Below are positions 1 to 8,020 of a stretch of 62,697 bases of DNA, piece by piece (the stretch's first letter is position 1; every line of letters starts with the position of its first letter). A program made the position numbers and the translations under genes. The notes beneath the pieces are model-generated. The model saw nothing but the letters and a program-made list of their open reading frames with translations, was not told where the DNA came from and did not search any database. Origin of the DNA: Bacteroidota bacterium (lineage in GTDB: Bacteria; Bacteroidota; Bacteroidia; Bacteroidales; FEN-979); contig JAPLDF010000011.1 in NCBI GenBank assembly GCA_026391835.1, positions 1 to 62,697 of the forward strand, written 5' to 3'.

Positions 1-307
1 GTACCGGCTGGAAAACAGAAAAACGATCTTTGAAAATAACGTTCTTTAATATTTTGTTTCTTTGCAAATCGGAAATTAACGATGTAGATTTACTTGCATT
101 CTTATTTACCGAAAATCTGCATTTGTAATTACCGCTTACAATAGGTCAGGGTAAACTACCAGTGAGTTTCTTAGGTCAATTTTATTGTGTTCAACGGGTC
201 CAACTTGTCCGTTTAAAAATAAACGGAGTATAGCGTCAATGGTTGTCAGAATGGAAAGGAGCAGAACTTGTATTCTACCCATTATCAGCCTCTTGCTTTT
301 CCCTTGA
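1..307. other. No convincing gene; left edge of window
   Basis: A/T-rich stretch in which I see no supportable gene or RNA. One 65-codon minus-strand frame (136-333) starts inside a direct repeat and has no recognisable family features, so I do not call it. This stretch lies outside the direct repeat at 308-372 that may mark the end of a small inserted segment. Confidence 0.5.
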
Positions 308-372
308 TTCTGGCATATTTCTGGCGTGGACATAAAAAAACCACTTACGAAACGGTGTAAGTGGTTGATTTT
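308..372. repeat. Direct repeat copy 1 (possible att site)
   Basis: A 65-base segment that recurs at 1107-1171 in the same orientation with about four mismatches. Both copies contain TTCTGGCGTGGACA followed by an A-run and a hairpin. The second copy lies directly downstream of the tRNA-Asn gene, so the pair could be the duplicated target left by an element that integrated next to the tRNA. Alternatively it is the remnant of a duplicated tRNA-plus-terminator unit. Confidence 0.7.
334..366 (-). terminator. Rho-independent terminator (repeat copy 1)
   Basis: On the minus strand AACCACTTAC and GTAAGTGGTT form a perfect 10-bp stem with an 8-base loop, followed by a T-run. It lies about 80 bases downstream of the stop of the minus-strand gene at 446-970 and would terminate it. 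It is the same hairpin that follows the tRNA-Asn gene. Confidence 0.7.
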
Positions 373-445
373 CTATTAGTCCTAACCTAGGGCTGGTCTT
401 GTTAAATCGACCGAATTGTTATCAGCACTGTCGGATTGTCCTATC

Positions 446-970
446 TTACTTGAATAAATCAAGATTAGTTTTATTACCACATAGTTTACTCAAATGTTTA
501 AAGGCTTTTGTAAGTCTTTCGATTGTTTCAACATCAGTACTCTGTTTAAATTGGAATGTATGGGAATTGAAAAAATCATCCTGTGTTACTTTAGTCTTTT
601 GAGATGCAACATCCGTTTCTTGGTTATAGTTATGATTACTTTTAGTTTTCAAGGTGATTATCAATAAATTAGATTTGATTTCAACATCCTGAATGTCTGC
701 TATATCTATGGACTCCCGAGTGCGAATATGTTTTACCCCTTGATAATCTTTTTCGTCAAACTCGTTAAACTGTATTAATGAACAATTTGAATCAAATTCA
801 AAATAGCGTTTATGATTTATTGCCTTTGGGGGGGCTTCATAGATATCAAACAGATAATATTGAAGTTTAGATTTTATAAACTCTTGGGTTTCCGATTTCG
901 TTGGTTCCTGTGAAAAAAGCAACATTGAGGTGCCTGTCAAAAGGATTAAAGAAAGTAATAATTTTTTCAT
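446..970 (-). CDS. Hypothetical secreted protein
   Basis: 174 aa. The N-terminus (MKKLLLSLILLTGTSMLLFS then QEP) is a clear signal peptide with a likely cut before Q21, so the protein is exported to the periplasm or surface. The mature part is about 150 residues, charged, with alternating hydrophobic stretches (for example SNLLIITLKTK) that suggest beta strands, and a single late cysteine. I do not recognise the family. The gene stands alone between two 65-base direct repeats (308-372 and 1107-1171), so it may be the cargo of a small insertion beside the tRNA-Asn gene. The A/T-rich composition contrasts with the G/C-rich genes that follow. A hairpin at 334-366 would end its transcript. Confidence 0.65.
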   Translation of the reverse strand: MKKLLLSLILLTGTSMLLFSQEPTKSETQEFIKSKLQYYLFDIYEAPPKAINHKRYFEFDSNCSLIQFNEFDEKDYQGVKHIRTRESIDIADIQDVEIKSNLLIITLKTKSNHNYNQETDVASQKTKVTQDDFFNSHTFQFKQSTDVETIERLTKAFKHLSKLCGNKTNLDLFK

Positions 971-1062
971 TTCTGTATTTTTAAAAATTGCCAGTGGTAA
1001 TTTCCCCTGTAATTTAGCAATGAAAACTCAACCCTGTCATTCCACTTAATTTCAGAACAGTC

Positions 1063-1070
1063 CAAAGTTA
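1063..1070 (-). promoter_or_regulatory. Possible -7 box of the 446-970 gene
   Basis: The minus strand reads TAACTTTG, a match to the Bacteroidota TAnnTTTG -7 element, 93 bases before the start codon. No TTG lies at the expected 19-21 base distance, so this is a weak call. Confidence 0.35.
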
Positions 1071-1106
1071 GAGTTTATATTCACAATGACTCGAGGTTTC
1101 ATCACT

Positions 1107-1171
1107 TTCTGGCGTATTTCTGGCGTGGACACAAAAAAACCACTTACAAAACGATGTAAGTGGTTGATTTT
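1107..1171. repeat. Direct repeat copy 2 (possible att site)
   Basis: Second copy of the 65-base repeat at 308-372. It begins with TTCTGGCGTATTTCTGGCG and ends four bases before the 3' end of the tRNA-Asn gene. The 735 bases between the copies hold only the 446-970 gene; no integrase is present. Confidence 0.7.
1133..1165 (-). terminator. Rho-independent terminator of tRNA-Asn
   Basis: Minus-strand hairpin AACCACTTAC / GTAAGTGGTT followed by seven Ts, starting 11 bases downstream of the tRNA-Asn 3' end. The same hairpin is in the upstream repeat copy at 334-366. Confidence 0.8.
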
Positions 1172-1175
1172 GAAG

Positions 1176-1249
1176 CTCCCCCTGCTAGACTTGAACTAGC
1201 GACCCTCTGATTAACAGTCAGATGCTCTAACCAACTGAGCTAAGGAGGA
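1176..1249 (-). tRNA. tRNA-Asn (anticodon GTT)
   Basis: On the minus strand a full cloverleaf can be drawn. The 7-bp acceptor stem is TCCTCCT with AGGGGGA (one T-G wobble). A D-arm with TTAGCTCAGTTGGTTAGAGC follows. The anticodon arm is TCTGACTGTTAATCAGA with anticodon GTT, and the T-arm contains GTTCAAGTC. Discriminator base is G. The 3' CCA is not encoded (CTT follows). It has its own promoter upstream and a hairpin terminator downstream, so it is a single-gene transcription unit. Confidence 0.95.
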
Positions 1250-1259
1250 ATTTGGGCTG

Positions 1260-1289
1260 CAAAAGTACAAAAAGTCTTTTACTTTACAA
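1260..1289 (-). promoter_or_regulatory. Promoter of tRNA-Asn (Bacteroidota type)
   Basis: Read on the minus strand: TTG, exactly 19 bases, then TACTTTTG, matching the Bacteroidota sigma-ABfr consensus TTG-N19-21-TAnnTTTG. The -7 box ends 10 bases before the tRNA 5' end, giving a very short leader. Confidence 0.75.
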
Positions 1290-1379
1290 TAGATGTGAGA
1301 AAAAAATATTCGGGGCGGCTGAACCGGTTGTCAGGTTGCCTATCTTTACACCTTACCGGTTGTAAAAAAAATATTTCCT

Positions 1380-3821
1380 GTGAGCCAGTCGATCCTCTTT
1401 ATCACCCCGCCGTTCACCCAGCTCAACACCCCCTACCCGGCCACGGCCTGCCTGAAGGGGTTTATGAATTCGCGGCAGATCGTTTCGCACCAGTGCGATC
1501 TGGGGATTGAGGTGATCCTGGCGGTGTTTTCGGCGGAGGGGTTGGCGGAGGTTTTTGAAGAGGTTGAAAAGGGGACAAGGGGACAAGGGGACGGGGGGAC
1601 AGGCGGACAGGCGGACAAGCGGACAAGCGGACGGCTTGACGGATCCGTCGGGGCGGGTTCCAAACCCGACCCCGATGAACATTTCTCATCTGTCGCAAAT
1701 GAACAACATCTCTCATCTACAGAAAATGAACAGCATCTCTCATCTACAGAAAATGAACAACATCACTCATCTGTCGCAAATGAACATCATCACGCATCTG
1801 CCGCAAATTTCAAAGGGACAGGCAGGTTGTCGGGAAGCGCGCAACGGATTGTTGAGATGAGGGAGGCGTATATCAATACAATCGGGCCGGTGATGGAATT
1901 TTTGCAGGGAAGGAAGCCGGAACTGGCGTACCTTATTTGCGGGGGGGGCTGGCTCCCGGAGGGGCACAGGTTCGGGCAGACCACCGACCTGGACCACGAC
2001 TTCGGCCACCTCGGCATCCACGACCGGGCAAAATACCTGGCCACCCTGTATCTTGAAGATATCTCCGACCTTATCACCGGGGCCGTCGACCCGCACTTCG
2101 GCTTCAGCCGGTATGCCGAACGGCTGGCGCGATCGGCAGGTTCGTTTGATGAGCTGCAGCAAACGCTGGAACAGCCCGGGGGTTTTATCGACCGGTACCT
2201 CACTGGCCTGCTGGAGGAGAAGGTCGAACGGTACCGGCCCACCCTGGTCGCCCTCTCGGTGCCCTTCCCGGGCAACCTCTACAGCGCGCTGAAATGCGGG
2301 CAGTGGATCCGCAAGCACCATCCCGCGATCAGCATTGTGATGGGCGGCGGCTTTGTGAACACGGAGCTCCGGTCGCTGGCCGACCCGCGGGTGTTTGACT
2401 ATGTCGATTTCATCACCCTCGACGACGGGGAGGCCCCGCTGCTCAACCTCGTGGAACATCTTGACGGAACCAGGCCCCTGGAAAGCCTGAAACGCACCTT
2501 TGCACGGGTGGACGGGGCCGTGCGGTTTTTCGACGGGTCGGGCGACCCCGACGTGCCGCAAAGCGAAACGGGCACCCCCGATTACGCGGAGCTGCTTACC
2601 GACAAATACCTCTCGGTGATGGAGGTGGCCAACCCCATGCACCGCCTGTGGAGCGACGGCCGGTGGAACAAGCTGATGCTGGCCCATGGCTGCTACTGGG
2701 GCAAATGCACCTTCTGCGATGTCACCCTCGATTACATCAAACGCTACGAACCCAACAGGCCGGCGCTGATCTGCGACCGGATGGAGGCGATCGTGGCGCA
2801 GACCGGCCACCACGGGTTCCATTTTACCGACGAAGCCGCCCCGCCCGCCCTGCTGCGCGAACTGGCGATGGAGATCGTGCGGCGGAAACTCACCGTGGTG
2901 TGGTGGACCAACATCCGGTTTGAGGCAAGTTTTTCGCGCGACCTTTGCCTGCTGCTCAAAGCGTCGGGCTGCATCGCGGTTTCGGGGGGGCTGGAGGTTG
3001 CATCCGACCGCATCCTGAAGATGATCCGCAAGGGCGTTACCGTGACGCAGGTGGCCCGTGTGGCCGATAATTTCACCAGGGCGGGGATCATGGTCCACGC
3101 CTACCTGATGTACGGCTTCCCGACGCAGACGGCCCAGGAGACCGTCGATTCGCTGGAGGTGGTAAGGCAGCTCTTCGCGCATGGCTTGGTGCAGTCGGGA
3201 TTCTGGCACCAGTTTGCCATGACCGCCCACAGCCCGGTGGGGCAGGACCCGGGGCAATTCGGGGTGGCCAGGGAAAACACGCCGCCCGGCACCTTCGCCA
3301 ACAACGACCTGGTTTCAATCGACGAGGCAGGCTGCGACCACGAAGCATTCAGCAACGGGCTGAAGAAGTCGCTCTACAACTACATGCACGGCATCTGCCT
3401 CGATTTCCCGCTGCAGGAGTGGTTTGAGTTCCGCATCCCGCGCACCACGGTCGCGCCGGGCTTTATCAAACAGATCATTTCGCATGATCCCCCAGAACAA
3501 ACCGCGCCGCATGCCAGGGTTATCTGGCTGAACGGGATGCCGTCGGTGACATTTTTTATGCGTCAGAAGAAGGGTAAATCCGTTCCCTCGGCAAGGCTGG
3601 TCATTCAAACGCTCCGGCAGGAAGTTGTCCTCACCATGGGGGAGGCTGCGGGGAGATGGCTTGAAGCAATATTTCCACGCTTTGCCGTCGGCACCCAGGC
3701 ACCGATGACCATGCACCAGCTCGAAGAATCGTACCGTGAAAGCGGGGCGGGCGATTTTAAAACCTTCAGGGAGGGGGCGGTGATGAAGGTGTTGCGGGAA
3801 CACGGGCTGCTGATCATATAA
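1380..3821 (+). CDS. B12-binding-type radical SAM protein with internal repeat insertion
   Basis: 813 aa, GTG start (SQSILFITPPFTQLNTPYPA follows, typical of a cobalamin-binding N-terminal domain). A second part of that domain carries GNLYSALKCGQWIRKHHP and SIVMGGGFVN (around residues 305-330). The radical SAM core follows with C438, C443 and C446 (GCYWGKCTFCD), a CX4CX2C spacing instead of the usual CX3CX2C. GGLEVASDRILKMIRKGV around residue 540 fits the SAM-binding part of the barrel. Members of this broad class use SAM and a 4Fe-4S cluster for radical methylations, rearrangements or thiolations; substrate unknown. Residues about 65-142 are a 78-residue block encoded wholly by short tandem repeats (1573-1806) that interrupts the first domain without breaking the frame. 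The gene is alone and G/C-rich. Confidence 0.85.
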   Translation: MSQSILFITPPFTQLNTPYPATACLKGFMNSRQIVSHQCDLGIEVILAVFSAEGLAEVFEEVEKGTRGQGDGGTGGQADKRTSGRLDGSVGAGSKPDPDEHFSSVANEQHLSSTENEQHLSSTENEQHHSSVANEHHHASAANFKGTGRLSGSAQRIVEMREAYINTIGPVMEFLQGRKPELAYLICGGGWLPEGHRFGQTTDLDHDFGHLGIHDRAKYLATLYLEDISDLITGAVDPHFGFSRYAERLARSAGSFDELQQTLEQPGGFIDRYLTGLLEEKVERYRPTLVALSVPFPGNLYSALKCGQWIRKHHPAISIVMGGGFVNTELRSLADPRVFDYVDFITLDDGEAPLLNLVEHLDGTRPLESLKRTFARVDGAVRFFDGSGDPDVPQSETGTPDYAELLTDKYLSVMEVANPMHRLWSDGRWNKLMLAHGCYWGKCTFCDVTLDYIKRYEPNRPALICDRMEAIVAQTGHHGFHFTDEAAPPALLRELAMEIVRRKLTVVWWTNIRFEASFSRDLCLLLKASGCIAVSGGLEVASDRILKMIRKGVTVTQVARVADNFTRAGIMVHAYLMYGFPTQTAQETVDSLEVVRQLFAHGLVQSGFWHQFAMTAHSPVGQDPGQFGVARENTPPGTFANNDLVSIDEAGCDHEAFSNGLKKSLYNYMHGICLDFPLQEWFEFRIPRTTVAPGFIKQIISHDPPEQTAPHARVIWLNGMPSVTFFMRQKKGKSVPSARLVIQTLRQEVVLTMGEAAGRWLEAIFPRFAVGTQAPMTMHQLEESYRESGAGDFKTFREGAVMKVLREHGLLII
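1573..1636 (+). repeat. 8-base tandem repeat inside radical SAM gene
   Basis: Eight consecutive 8-base units of the form GGACAAGG, GGACAGGC, GGACAAGC, GGACGGCT. Because 8 is not a multiple of 3 the units are read in rotating frames, giving the low-complexity TRGQGDGGTGGQADKR segment, yet no stop appears. Confidence 0.9.
1647..1675. repeat. REP-type palindrome inside radical SAM gene
   Basis: Imperfect palindrome GTCGGGGCGGGTT-CCA-AACCCGACCCCGA, the same family as the copies around the RAYT transposase at 12.8-13.9 kb. Here it is translated in frame as VGAGSKPDPD. Confidence 0.85.
1675..1806 (+). repeat. 24/27-base tandem repeat inside radical SAM gene
   Basis: One 24-base and four 27-base units beginning ATGAAC and containing CTCATCT (or a variant). 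In the gene's frame they encode a nine-residue repeat (NEQHLSSTE and variants such as NEQHHSSVA and NEHHHASAA), a hydrophilic linker-like insertion. Confidence 0.9.
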
Positions 3822-3870
3822 CCCCGGCCCCCGCTCGTCTCAGGATCAAAAAATCAATACTTCATGGTTT

Positions 3871-3988
3871 TCTGTTTAACAGCACGAACCTCTCTGTGTC
3901 ACTCCGTATTTTCTCAGTGTATCTCTGTTTAACAGATAATTACACGGAGGTTCACGGAGGATTCACAGAGGGCCACAGAGAAACAGAT
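3871..3988. repeat. Interspersed CACGGAGG/CACAGAG repeat in the 3822-4142 intergenic region
   Basis: The 321-base gap after the radical SAM gene holds no gene. It contains repeated CACGGAGG and CACAGAG words on one strand with their complements (TCTCTGTG, CTCCGT) upstream, so the segment is a loose inverted repeat, flanked by two copies of CTGTTTAACAG. This kind of repeat recurs between genes in Bacteroidota genomes; no function is evident. Confidence 0.6.
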
Positions 3989-4067
3989 ATGGAATTTATT
4001 GGAATTGGCTTATGAGGAATGGAAACTCCCCTAATTACGGCGCTGCAAAATATTCTTTCAAAAAAAC

Positions 4068-4098
4068 TTGACTTCAGGGTAAAAATGTAGTATTATTG
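4068..4098 (+). promoter_or_regulatory. Probable promoter of the SPFH operon
   Basis: TTG, 20 bases, TATTATTG: one mismatch to TAnnTTTG with correct spacing. It lies 44 bases upstream of the ATG at 4143 and would drive the three-gene unit 4143-5765. Confidence 0.5.
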
Positions 4099-4142
4099 CA
4101 TCATCAATTTAATATCATATTGATATTATAAAACAACAAGCC

Positions 4143-5012
4143 ATGGAAAAGGAAAAAGTTACTTCAACGTCATCAGGATACGTGGGTATTTTATTATGCC
4201 TGGTATTTTTAGCCCTCGGGGTTTGCGGGCTTATCTTTTACAACGAGTATGTGGCGGGCATCATTATCTCGATGCTGAGCATTGGCTGTGCGGTTTTCGG
4301 AGCCATCGGGCTGATGGTGGTCAACCCCAACGAATCGTCGGTGCTGGTGCTGTTCGGGGAGTACAAGGGGACCATCAAGTCGAATGGTTTCTTCTGGGTA
4401 AACCCGTTTTTTGTAAAGAAGAAGATCTCGCTGCGGGCGCGCAACCTCAACCGAGAGCCAATCAAGGTGAACGACAAGCTGGGGAACCCCATCATGATCG
4501 GGTGCGTGCTGGTATGGCGGGTACGCGATACCTTCAAGGCCGCCTTTGAAGTGGACGATTTTGCCCATTTCGTGGATATCCAGAGCGAATCGGCCACGCG
4601 CAAGCTGGCAGGGCATTATGCCTACGACAATTTCGACGACGAGCAGAAGGAGATCACCCTGCGGGCAGGAGGCGAAGAGGTTCACCTGGCGCTTGAACAT
4701 GAACTTTCGGAGCGGCTTGCCATGGCCGGGATCGAAGTGCTGGAGGCCAGGATCAGCTACCTCGCCTATGCTTCCGAAATTGCCGGGGCGATGTTGCGCC
4801 GCCAGCAGGCTACCGCCGTGGTGGCTGCGCGGACCAAGATCGTGGAAGGTGCCGTAAGCATGGTCGAACTGGCCCTCGACCAGCTCAGCAAGAAAAACGT
4901 GATCAACCTGGATGAAGATAAGAAAGCGGCCATGATCAGCAACCTGATGGTGGTGCTCTGTTCCGACAAGGATACCACCCCGGTCGTAAATACTGGAACG
5001 CTGCATCAATAG
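4143..5012 (+). CDS. SPFH/Band 7 domain membrane protein
   Basis: 289 aa. Two hydrophobic segments near the N-terminus (about residues 14-33 and 37-58) anchor it in the inner membrane. The SPFH (stomatin/prohibitin) domain follows: VVNPNESSVLVLFGEYKGTI leads into beta strands with SLRARNLNREPIKVNDKLGN and the late ISYLAYASEIAGAMLRRQQA helix (about residues 205-225), a hallmark of the family. SPFH proteins form membrane-associated oligomers and scaffold membrane microdomains or protease control. It is the first gene of a tight three-gene unit: a small ribbon-helix-helix protein starts 7 bases downstream, a pairing I recall from other Bacteroidota. Specific role unknown. Confidence 0.88.
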   Translation: MEKEKVTSTSSGYVGILLCLVFLALGVCGLIFYNEYVAGIIISMLSIGCAVFGAIGLMVVNPNESSVLVLFGEYKGTIKSNGFFWVNPFFVKKKISLRARNLNREPIKVNDKLGNPIMIGCVLVWRVRDTFKAAFEVDDFAHFVDIQSESATRKLAGHYAYDNFDDEQKEITLRAGGEEVHLALEHELSERLAMAGIEVLEARISYLAYASEIAGAMLRRQQATAVVAARTKIVEGAVSMVELALDQLSKKNVINLDEDKKAAMISNLMVVLCSDKDTTPVVNTGTLHQ

Positions 5013-5019
5013 ACGAGGT

Positions 5020-5211
5020 ATGGCAACTAAAAAGGTATTCATGCTCCGGGTCAATCCCGAAATCTATGAAGCGCTTGAAAAATGGGCTGCCGACGAGTTC
5101 CGTTCCGTGAACGGCCAGCTGGAGTGGGCCATCGAAAAGGCGCTGAAGGAGAGCGGACGGATGCCGAAAAAAAGTTCGCCGGCCCCGGGTGAAAAGCCCT
5201 CTCAAAAATAA
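5020..5211 (+). CDS. Small Arc-like ribbon-helix-helix protein
   Basis: 63 aa. The N-terminus KKVFMLRVNPEIYEALEKWA is a typical ribbon (beta strand) plus first helix of Arc/MetJ-type DNA-binding proteins. SVNGQLEWAIEKALKESGR forms the second helix, and a basic, proline-rich tail ends the protein. It starts 7 bases after the SPFH gene and ends 5 bases before the DUF1648 gene, so the three are almost certainly co-transcribed. It may regulate the SPFH gene or act as a small SPFH partner. No toxin gene is adjacent, so I do not call it an antitoxin. Confidence 0.75.
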   Translation: MATKKVFMLRVNPEIYEALEKWAADEFRSVNGQLEWAIEKALKESGRMPKKSSPAPGEKPSQK

Positions 5212-5216
5212 ACAAC

Positions 5217-5765
5217 ATGATTTTCAACAGCAACACCATCGGTGCTTTAAAACGCACCCGCACCGACAAATCAGGTCGGCCGGCTGCCAGGCCTGAAATG
5301 GCGCCGGCCGACTGGCTGCTCGAAGCCCTGGCGCTCATTGGATTGATGGTCCTGGCAGGATTTGCAATTTACCAGTACCCCGGGCTCCCGGAAATGATCC
5401 CGTCGCATTTCAACAGTACGGGAACCCCGGATGATTATGCCGCCAAAGATACTTTCTGGTTACTGCCCGGGATCAGCCTGTTTATCTATATCCTGCTCAG
5501 CCTGATCTCGCGGATCCCGCAACAGTTCAATTACGCCGTGAAGATCACGCCCGAAAACGCCCTGAAGCAATATGCGATGGCGATCAGGCTGATAAGGTAC
5601 CTGAAAGCAGCCCTCATATGGATGTTTTTCTTCATCACCCGGGCAACAGCGCAGGTAACGGCAAACGATGCCAGCGGGACCGGTATGTTTTTCATACCGG
5701 TGATGCTTGGCGGGATCTTCATTCCCCTGATCATTTACCTGGTCAACTCGCACCGGCATCGTTAA
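5217..5765 (+). CDS. DUF1648 domain membrane protein
   Basis: 182 aa. The motif [20 protein letters not shown] (about residues 57-76) is the signature of DUF1648, found in SdpI-like and other small integral membrane proteins. Four hydrophobic segments are seen at about residues 36-55, 81-100, 127-146 and 156-176. There is a long charged N-terminal stretch before the first; an internal ATG at 5298 would remove it, so the start is uncertain. Third gene of the SPFH unit. Function unknown; SdpI members give immunity to a peptide toxin, but nothing here shows that role. Confidence 0.72.
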   Translation: MIFNSNTIGALKRTRTDKSGRPAARPEMAPADWLLEALALIGLMVLAGFAIYQYPGLPEMIPSHFNSTGTPDDYAAKDTFWLLPGISLFIYILLSLISRIPQQFNYAVKITPENALKQYAMAIRLIRYLKAALIWMFFFITRATAQVTANDASGTGMFFIPVMLGGIFIPLIIYLVNSHRHR

Positions 5766-5785
5766 CAGATCGTCTGGTTTTTTCC

Positions 5786-5793
5786 TACTTTTG
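5786..5793 (+). promoter_or_regulatory. -7 box of tyrS promoter
   Basis: TACTTTTG matches TAnnTTTG exactly, 13 bases before the tyrS ATG. It sits just after the DUF1648 stop codon, so tyrS probably has its own promoter; no good upstream TTG is visible. Confidence 0.5.
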
Positions 5794-5806
5794 CAAAAAA
5801 AAATCA

Positions 5807-7087
5807 ATGAATTTTATCGAAGAATTGCGCTGGCGCGGAATGATCCATGATGTGACGCCGGGAACCGAAGAGCAGCTGCTCAAAGAGATGACGTCGGCCT
5901 ACATCGGGTACGATCCAACCAGCGACTCCCTGCATATCGGGAACCTGGCCTCGATCATGATGCTGGTACACCTGCAGCGGGCGGGGCACAAGCCTTTTGC
6001 GCTTGTAGGCGGCGCCACCGGCATGATCGGCGACCCTTCGGGGAAGTCGGAGGAGCGCAACCTCCTCGACGAAACCGTATTGCGGTACAACCAGGATTGC
6101 ATACAGAAGCAACTCGAAAAGTTTCTCGATTTCGACAGCGGAACCAACTCCGCCGAGATGGTGAACAACTATGACTGGATGAAGGATTTCTCTTTCCTCA
6201 GCTTCCTGCGCGAAGTGGGCAAGCACATCACGGTGAACTACATGGTGGCCAAGGATTCGGTGAAAAAACGCATGGAGTCGGGTTCGGGGATCTCGTTCAC
6301 CGAGTTCACCTACCAGCTGGTACAGGGGTTTGACTACTGCTGGCTGTTCGAACATAAAAATGTGAAACTGCAGATGGGCGGCTCCGACCAATGGGGAAAC
6401 ATCATGACCGGCACGGAGCTGATCCGCCGGAAACATGCGGGCGACGCCTTTGCCCTCACCTGCCCGCTCATTACCAAGGCCGACGGCGGAAAGTTCGGGA
6501 AGACCGAAGCCGGGAACGTGTGGCTCGACCCGAAAAAAACATCGCCCTATAAATTTTACCAGTTCTGGCTTAATTCAAGCGATTCGGATGCCTCAGAATA
6601 TATCAAAAAATTCACGCTGCTTTCGAAGGAGGAGATCGGGGACCTCCAGAAACAGCACGACGAGGCGCCCCATTTGCGGGTGCTGCAGAAAACACTGGCC
6701 GAAGAGATCACCGTGAGGGTGCACTCCGCCGAAGATCTGCAGGCTGCCATCGAAGCCTCCGAGATCCTTTTTGGCAAAGGAACCGCCGAAACGCTGATGA
6801 AGTTGTCGGAAGAGACGCTCCTCTCGGTTTTCGAAGGTGTGCCGCAAAGCGAAATAGCGAAGGAAGAACTGTTAAAATCGGTCAACATCGTCGATTTCCT
6901 TGCCGACCTGACCCGGATTTTCTCCTCCAAGGGCGAGGCGCGCAGGATGCTGAAAGAGGGCGGGGTGCAGATCAACAAAGTCAAGGTTGACGAGTCGTTC
7001 GTGGTCGATCAGCACATCCTTTCAAACGACAAGTATATCCTTGTCCAGAAGGGTAAGAAAAACTATTTCCTGGTAAAGGCGGTATAG
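5807..7087 (+). CDS. tyrS: Tyrosyl-tRNA synthetase
   Basis: 426 aa, normal for bacterial TyrRS. It charges tRNA-Tyr in the cytosol. Class I motifs: HIGN at residues 43-46 and KFGKT near residue 230 as the KMSKS equivalent. Tyrosine pocket and subunit residues are in [13 protein letters not shown] and [13 protein letters not shown]. The C-terminal S4 RNA-binding domain is visible in [19 protein letters not shown]. The frame is open for 63 codons further upstream (5618), but that part overlaps the DUF1648 gene and lacks family similarity; the ATG at 5807 gives the standard N-terminus ([19 protein letters not shown]) and lies right after a -7 box. Confidence 0.97.
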   Translation: MNFIEELRWRGMIHDVTPGTEEQLLKEMTSAYIGYDPTSDSLHIGNLASIMMLVHLQRAGHKPFALVGGATGMIGDPSGKSEERNLLDETVLRYNQDCIQKQLEKFLDFDSGTNSAEMVNNYDWMKDFSFLSFLREVGKHITVNYMVAKDSVKKRMESGSGISFTEFTYQLVQGFDYCWLFEHKNVKLQMGGSDQWGNIMTGTELIRRKHAGDAFALTCPLITKADGGKFGKTEAGNVWLDPKKTSPYKFYQFWLNSSDSDASEYIKKFTLLSKEEIGDLQKQHDEAPHLRVLQKTLAEEITVRVHSAEDLQAAIEASEILFGKGTAETLMKLSEETLLSVFEGVPQSEIAKEELLKSVNIVDFLADLTRIFSSKGEARRMLKEGGVQINKVKVDESFVVDQHILSNDKYILVQKGKKNYFLVKAV

Positions 7088-7118
7088 CCGGGTTCCCGGG
7101 AATGATGCGCGGATGATC

Positions 7119-7877
7119 TCAAAAGTGGAACCCGAACTGTATGAGATAGCGGAACCCTACGCTGAATAAATCAAGTTTGCCATTTCTTTTAAACGACTTG
7201 TTGACCACGAAATCGCCGATCATCGGGTATTTTTCTTTCAGTTTTTTGTACAGGTCCTCGTTGATATCCTGGATATCTGAGAGGTTCATATTCCCGCTGA
7301 TGTCGAGGCCCCCGCCATAGTAGCTCACCGATGGCCCGATCAGCACAAGATCGAGGGTAAACCGTTTAAAGAAAACAAACTGGTATCCCAGTTCCACCCC
7401 GGCGTTATAGACATAAAAACTCCCTTTGATCGCGAATGCACTGTCCAGTTTCCCTTTGAGGTCAAGCCCGTTTTTAAACCGGTAGCCATAGAAACTTACG
7501 AACGGCGAAAGGTAGAGGCCGTCGGGGATCGGCCGAAAATTGCGCTGCATCAGGTAAAACCGGTATTCGAGGGCAAGATTGATCCCGTGTTTTTCCCTGC
7601 TGGTGATGGCGACAAGGCCGGCGATACTGTCCCTGGTGAGGCTCGGAAACTCAAGGTAGCCTACCGTGAGGGCGATGGACTGCCGTTTGTTCAGGACGCG
7701 TTCATAGCTCAGTGTCACGTTTTTTGTACTCCACAGCATCATCGGCGTGGGGTTCCACTTGATGACATTTTTGTGGATGGGTTTCGGAATGATCCTGGCG
7801 GAGTCGCTGCGTTGCGCCGGTAGCAGGAATGGAATCGCTATAATAAGCGAAATAGCGATGCAAAGGAATTTATTCAT
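7119..7877 (-). CDS. Predicted outer-membrane beta-barrel protein
   Basis: 252 aa. Signal peptide MNKFLCIAISLIIAIPFLLP with a likely cut after PAQ. The mature part is rich in alternating strands with aromatic girdles (TVGYLEFPSL, ALEYRFYLM, LYLSPFVSFYGYRF, YNAGVELGYQFVFF) and ends in LIQFGFHF, a terminal aromatic residue as in outer-membrane barrels. This resembles the small DUF3575-like or OmpW-type barrels of Bacteroidota. It converges with tyrS (31-base gap) and has its own promoter. Role unknown. Confidence 0.72.
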   Translation of the reverse strand: MNKFLCIAISLIIAIPFLLPAQRSDSARIIPKPIHKNVIKWNPTPMMLWSTKNVTLSYERVLNKRQSIALTVGYLEFPSLTRDSIAGLVAITSREKHGINLALEYRFYLMQRNFRPIPDGLYLSPFVSFYGYRFKNGLDLKGKLDSAFAIKGSFYVYNAGVELGYQFVFFKRFTLDLVLIGPSVSYYGGGLDISGNMNLSDIQDINEDLYKKLKEKYPMIGDFVVNKSFKRNGKLDLFSVGFRYLIQFGFHF

Positions 7878-7914
7878 GTTGATTTTTTTTCGTGGTATCT
7901 AAAAATTTCATTGA

Positions 7915-7944
7915 CAAAGTTATAATTATTCCCAATTTTGCAAA
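7915..7944 (-). promoter_or_regulatory. Promoter of the 7119-7877 gene
   Basis: Minus strand reads TTTG, 18 bases, TAACTTTG; the -7 box matches TAnnTTTG exactly and ends 37 bases before the start codon. Confidence 0.55.
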
Positions 7945-8020
7945 GGGGATATTCAAGACGAACACCTCTTTAATTTGATTGACGGTCAATTCGCCGGATC
8001 CCTTGCTGATACCACCTGCC

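Noticed and set aside
136-333. 65-codon minus-strand frame
   Set aside because: Starts inside the direct repeat, has no signal or domain, and no promoter match.
1767-3257. 496-codon minus-strand open frame
   Set aside because: It is antisense to the radical SAM gene, has no family features and arises from the G/C-rich third codon positions of that gene.
5020-5211. Antitoxin of a toxin-antitoxin pair
   Set aside because: Fold fits, but neither neighbour looks like a toxin.
5618-5806. Upstream extension of tyrS by 63 codons
   Set aside because: Overlaps the DUF1648 gene in another frame and lacks TyrRS similarity; the ATG at 5807 follows a -7 box.
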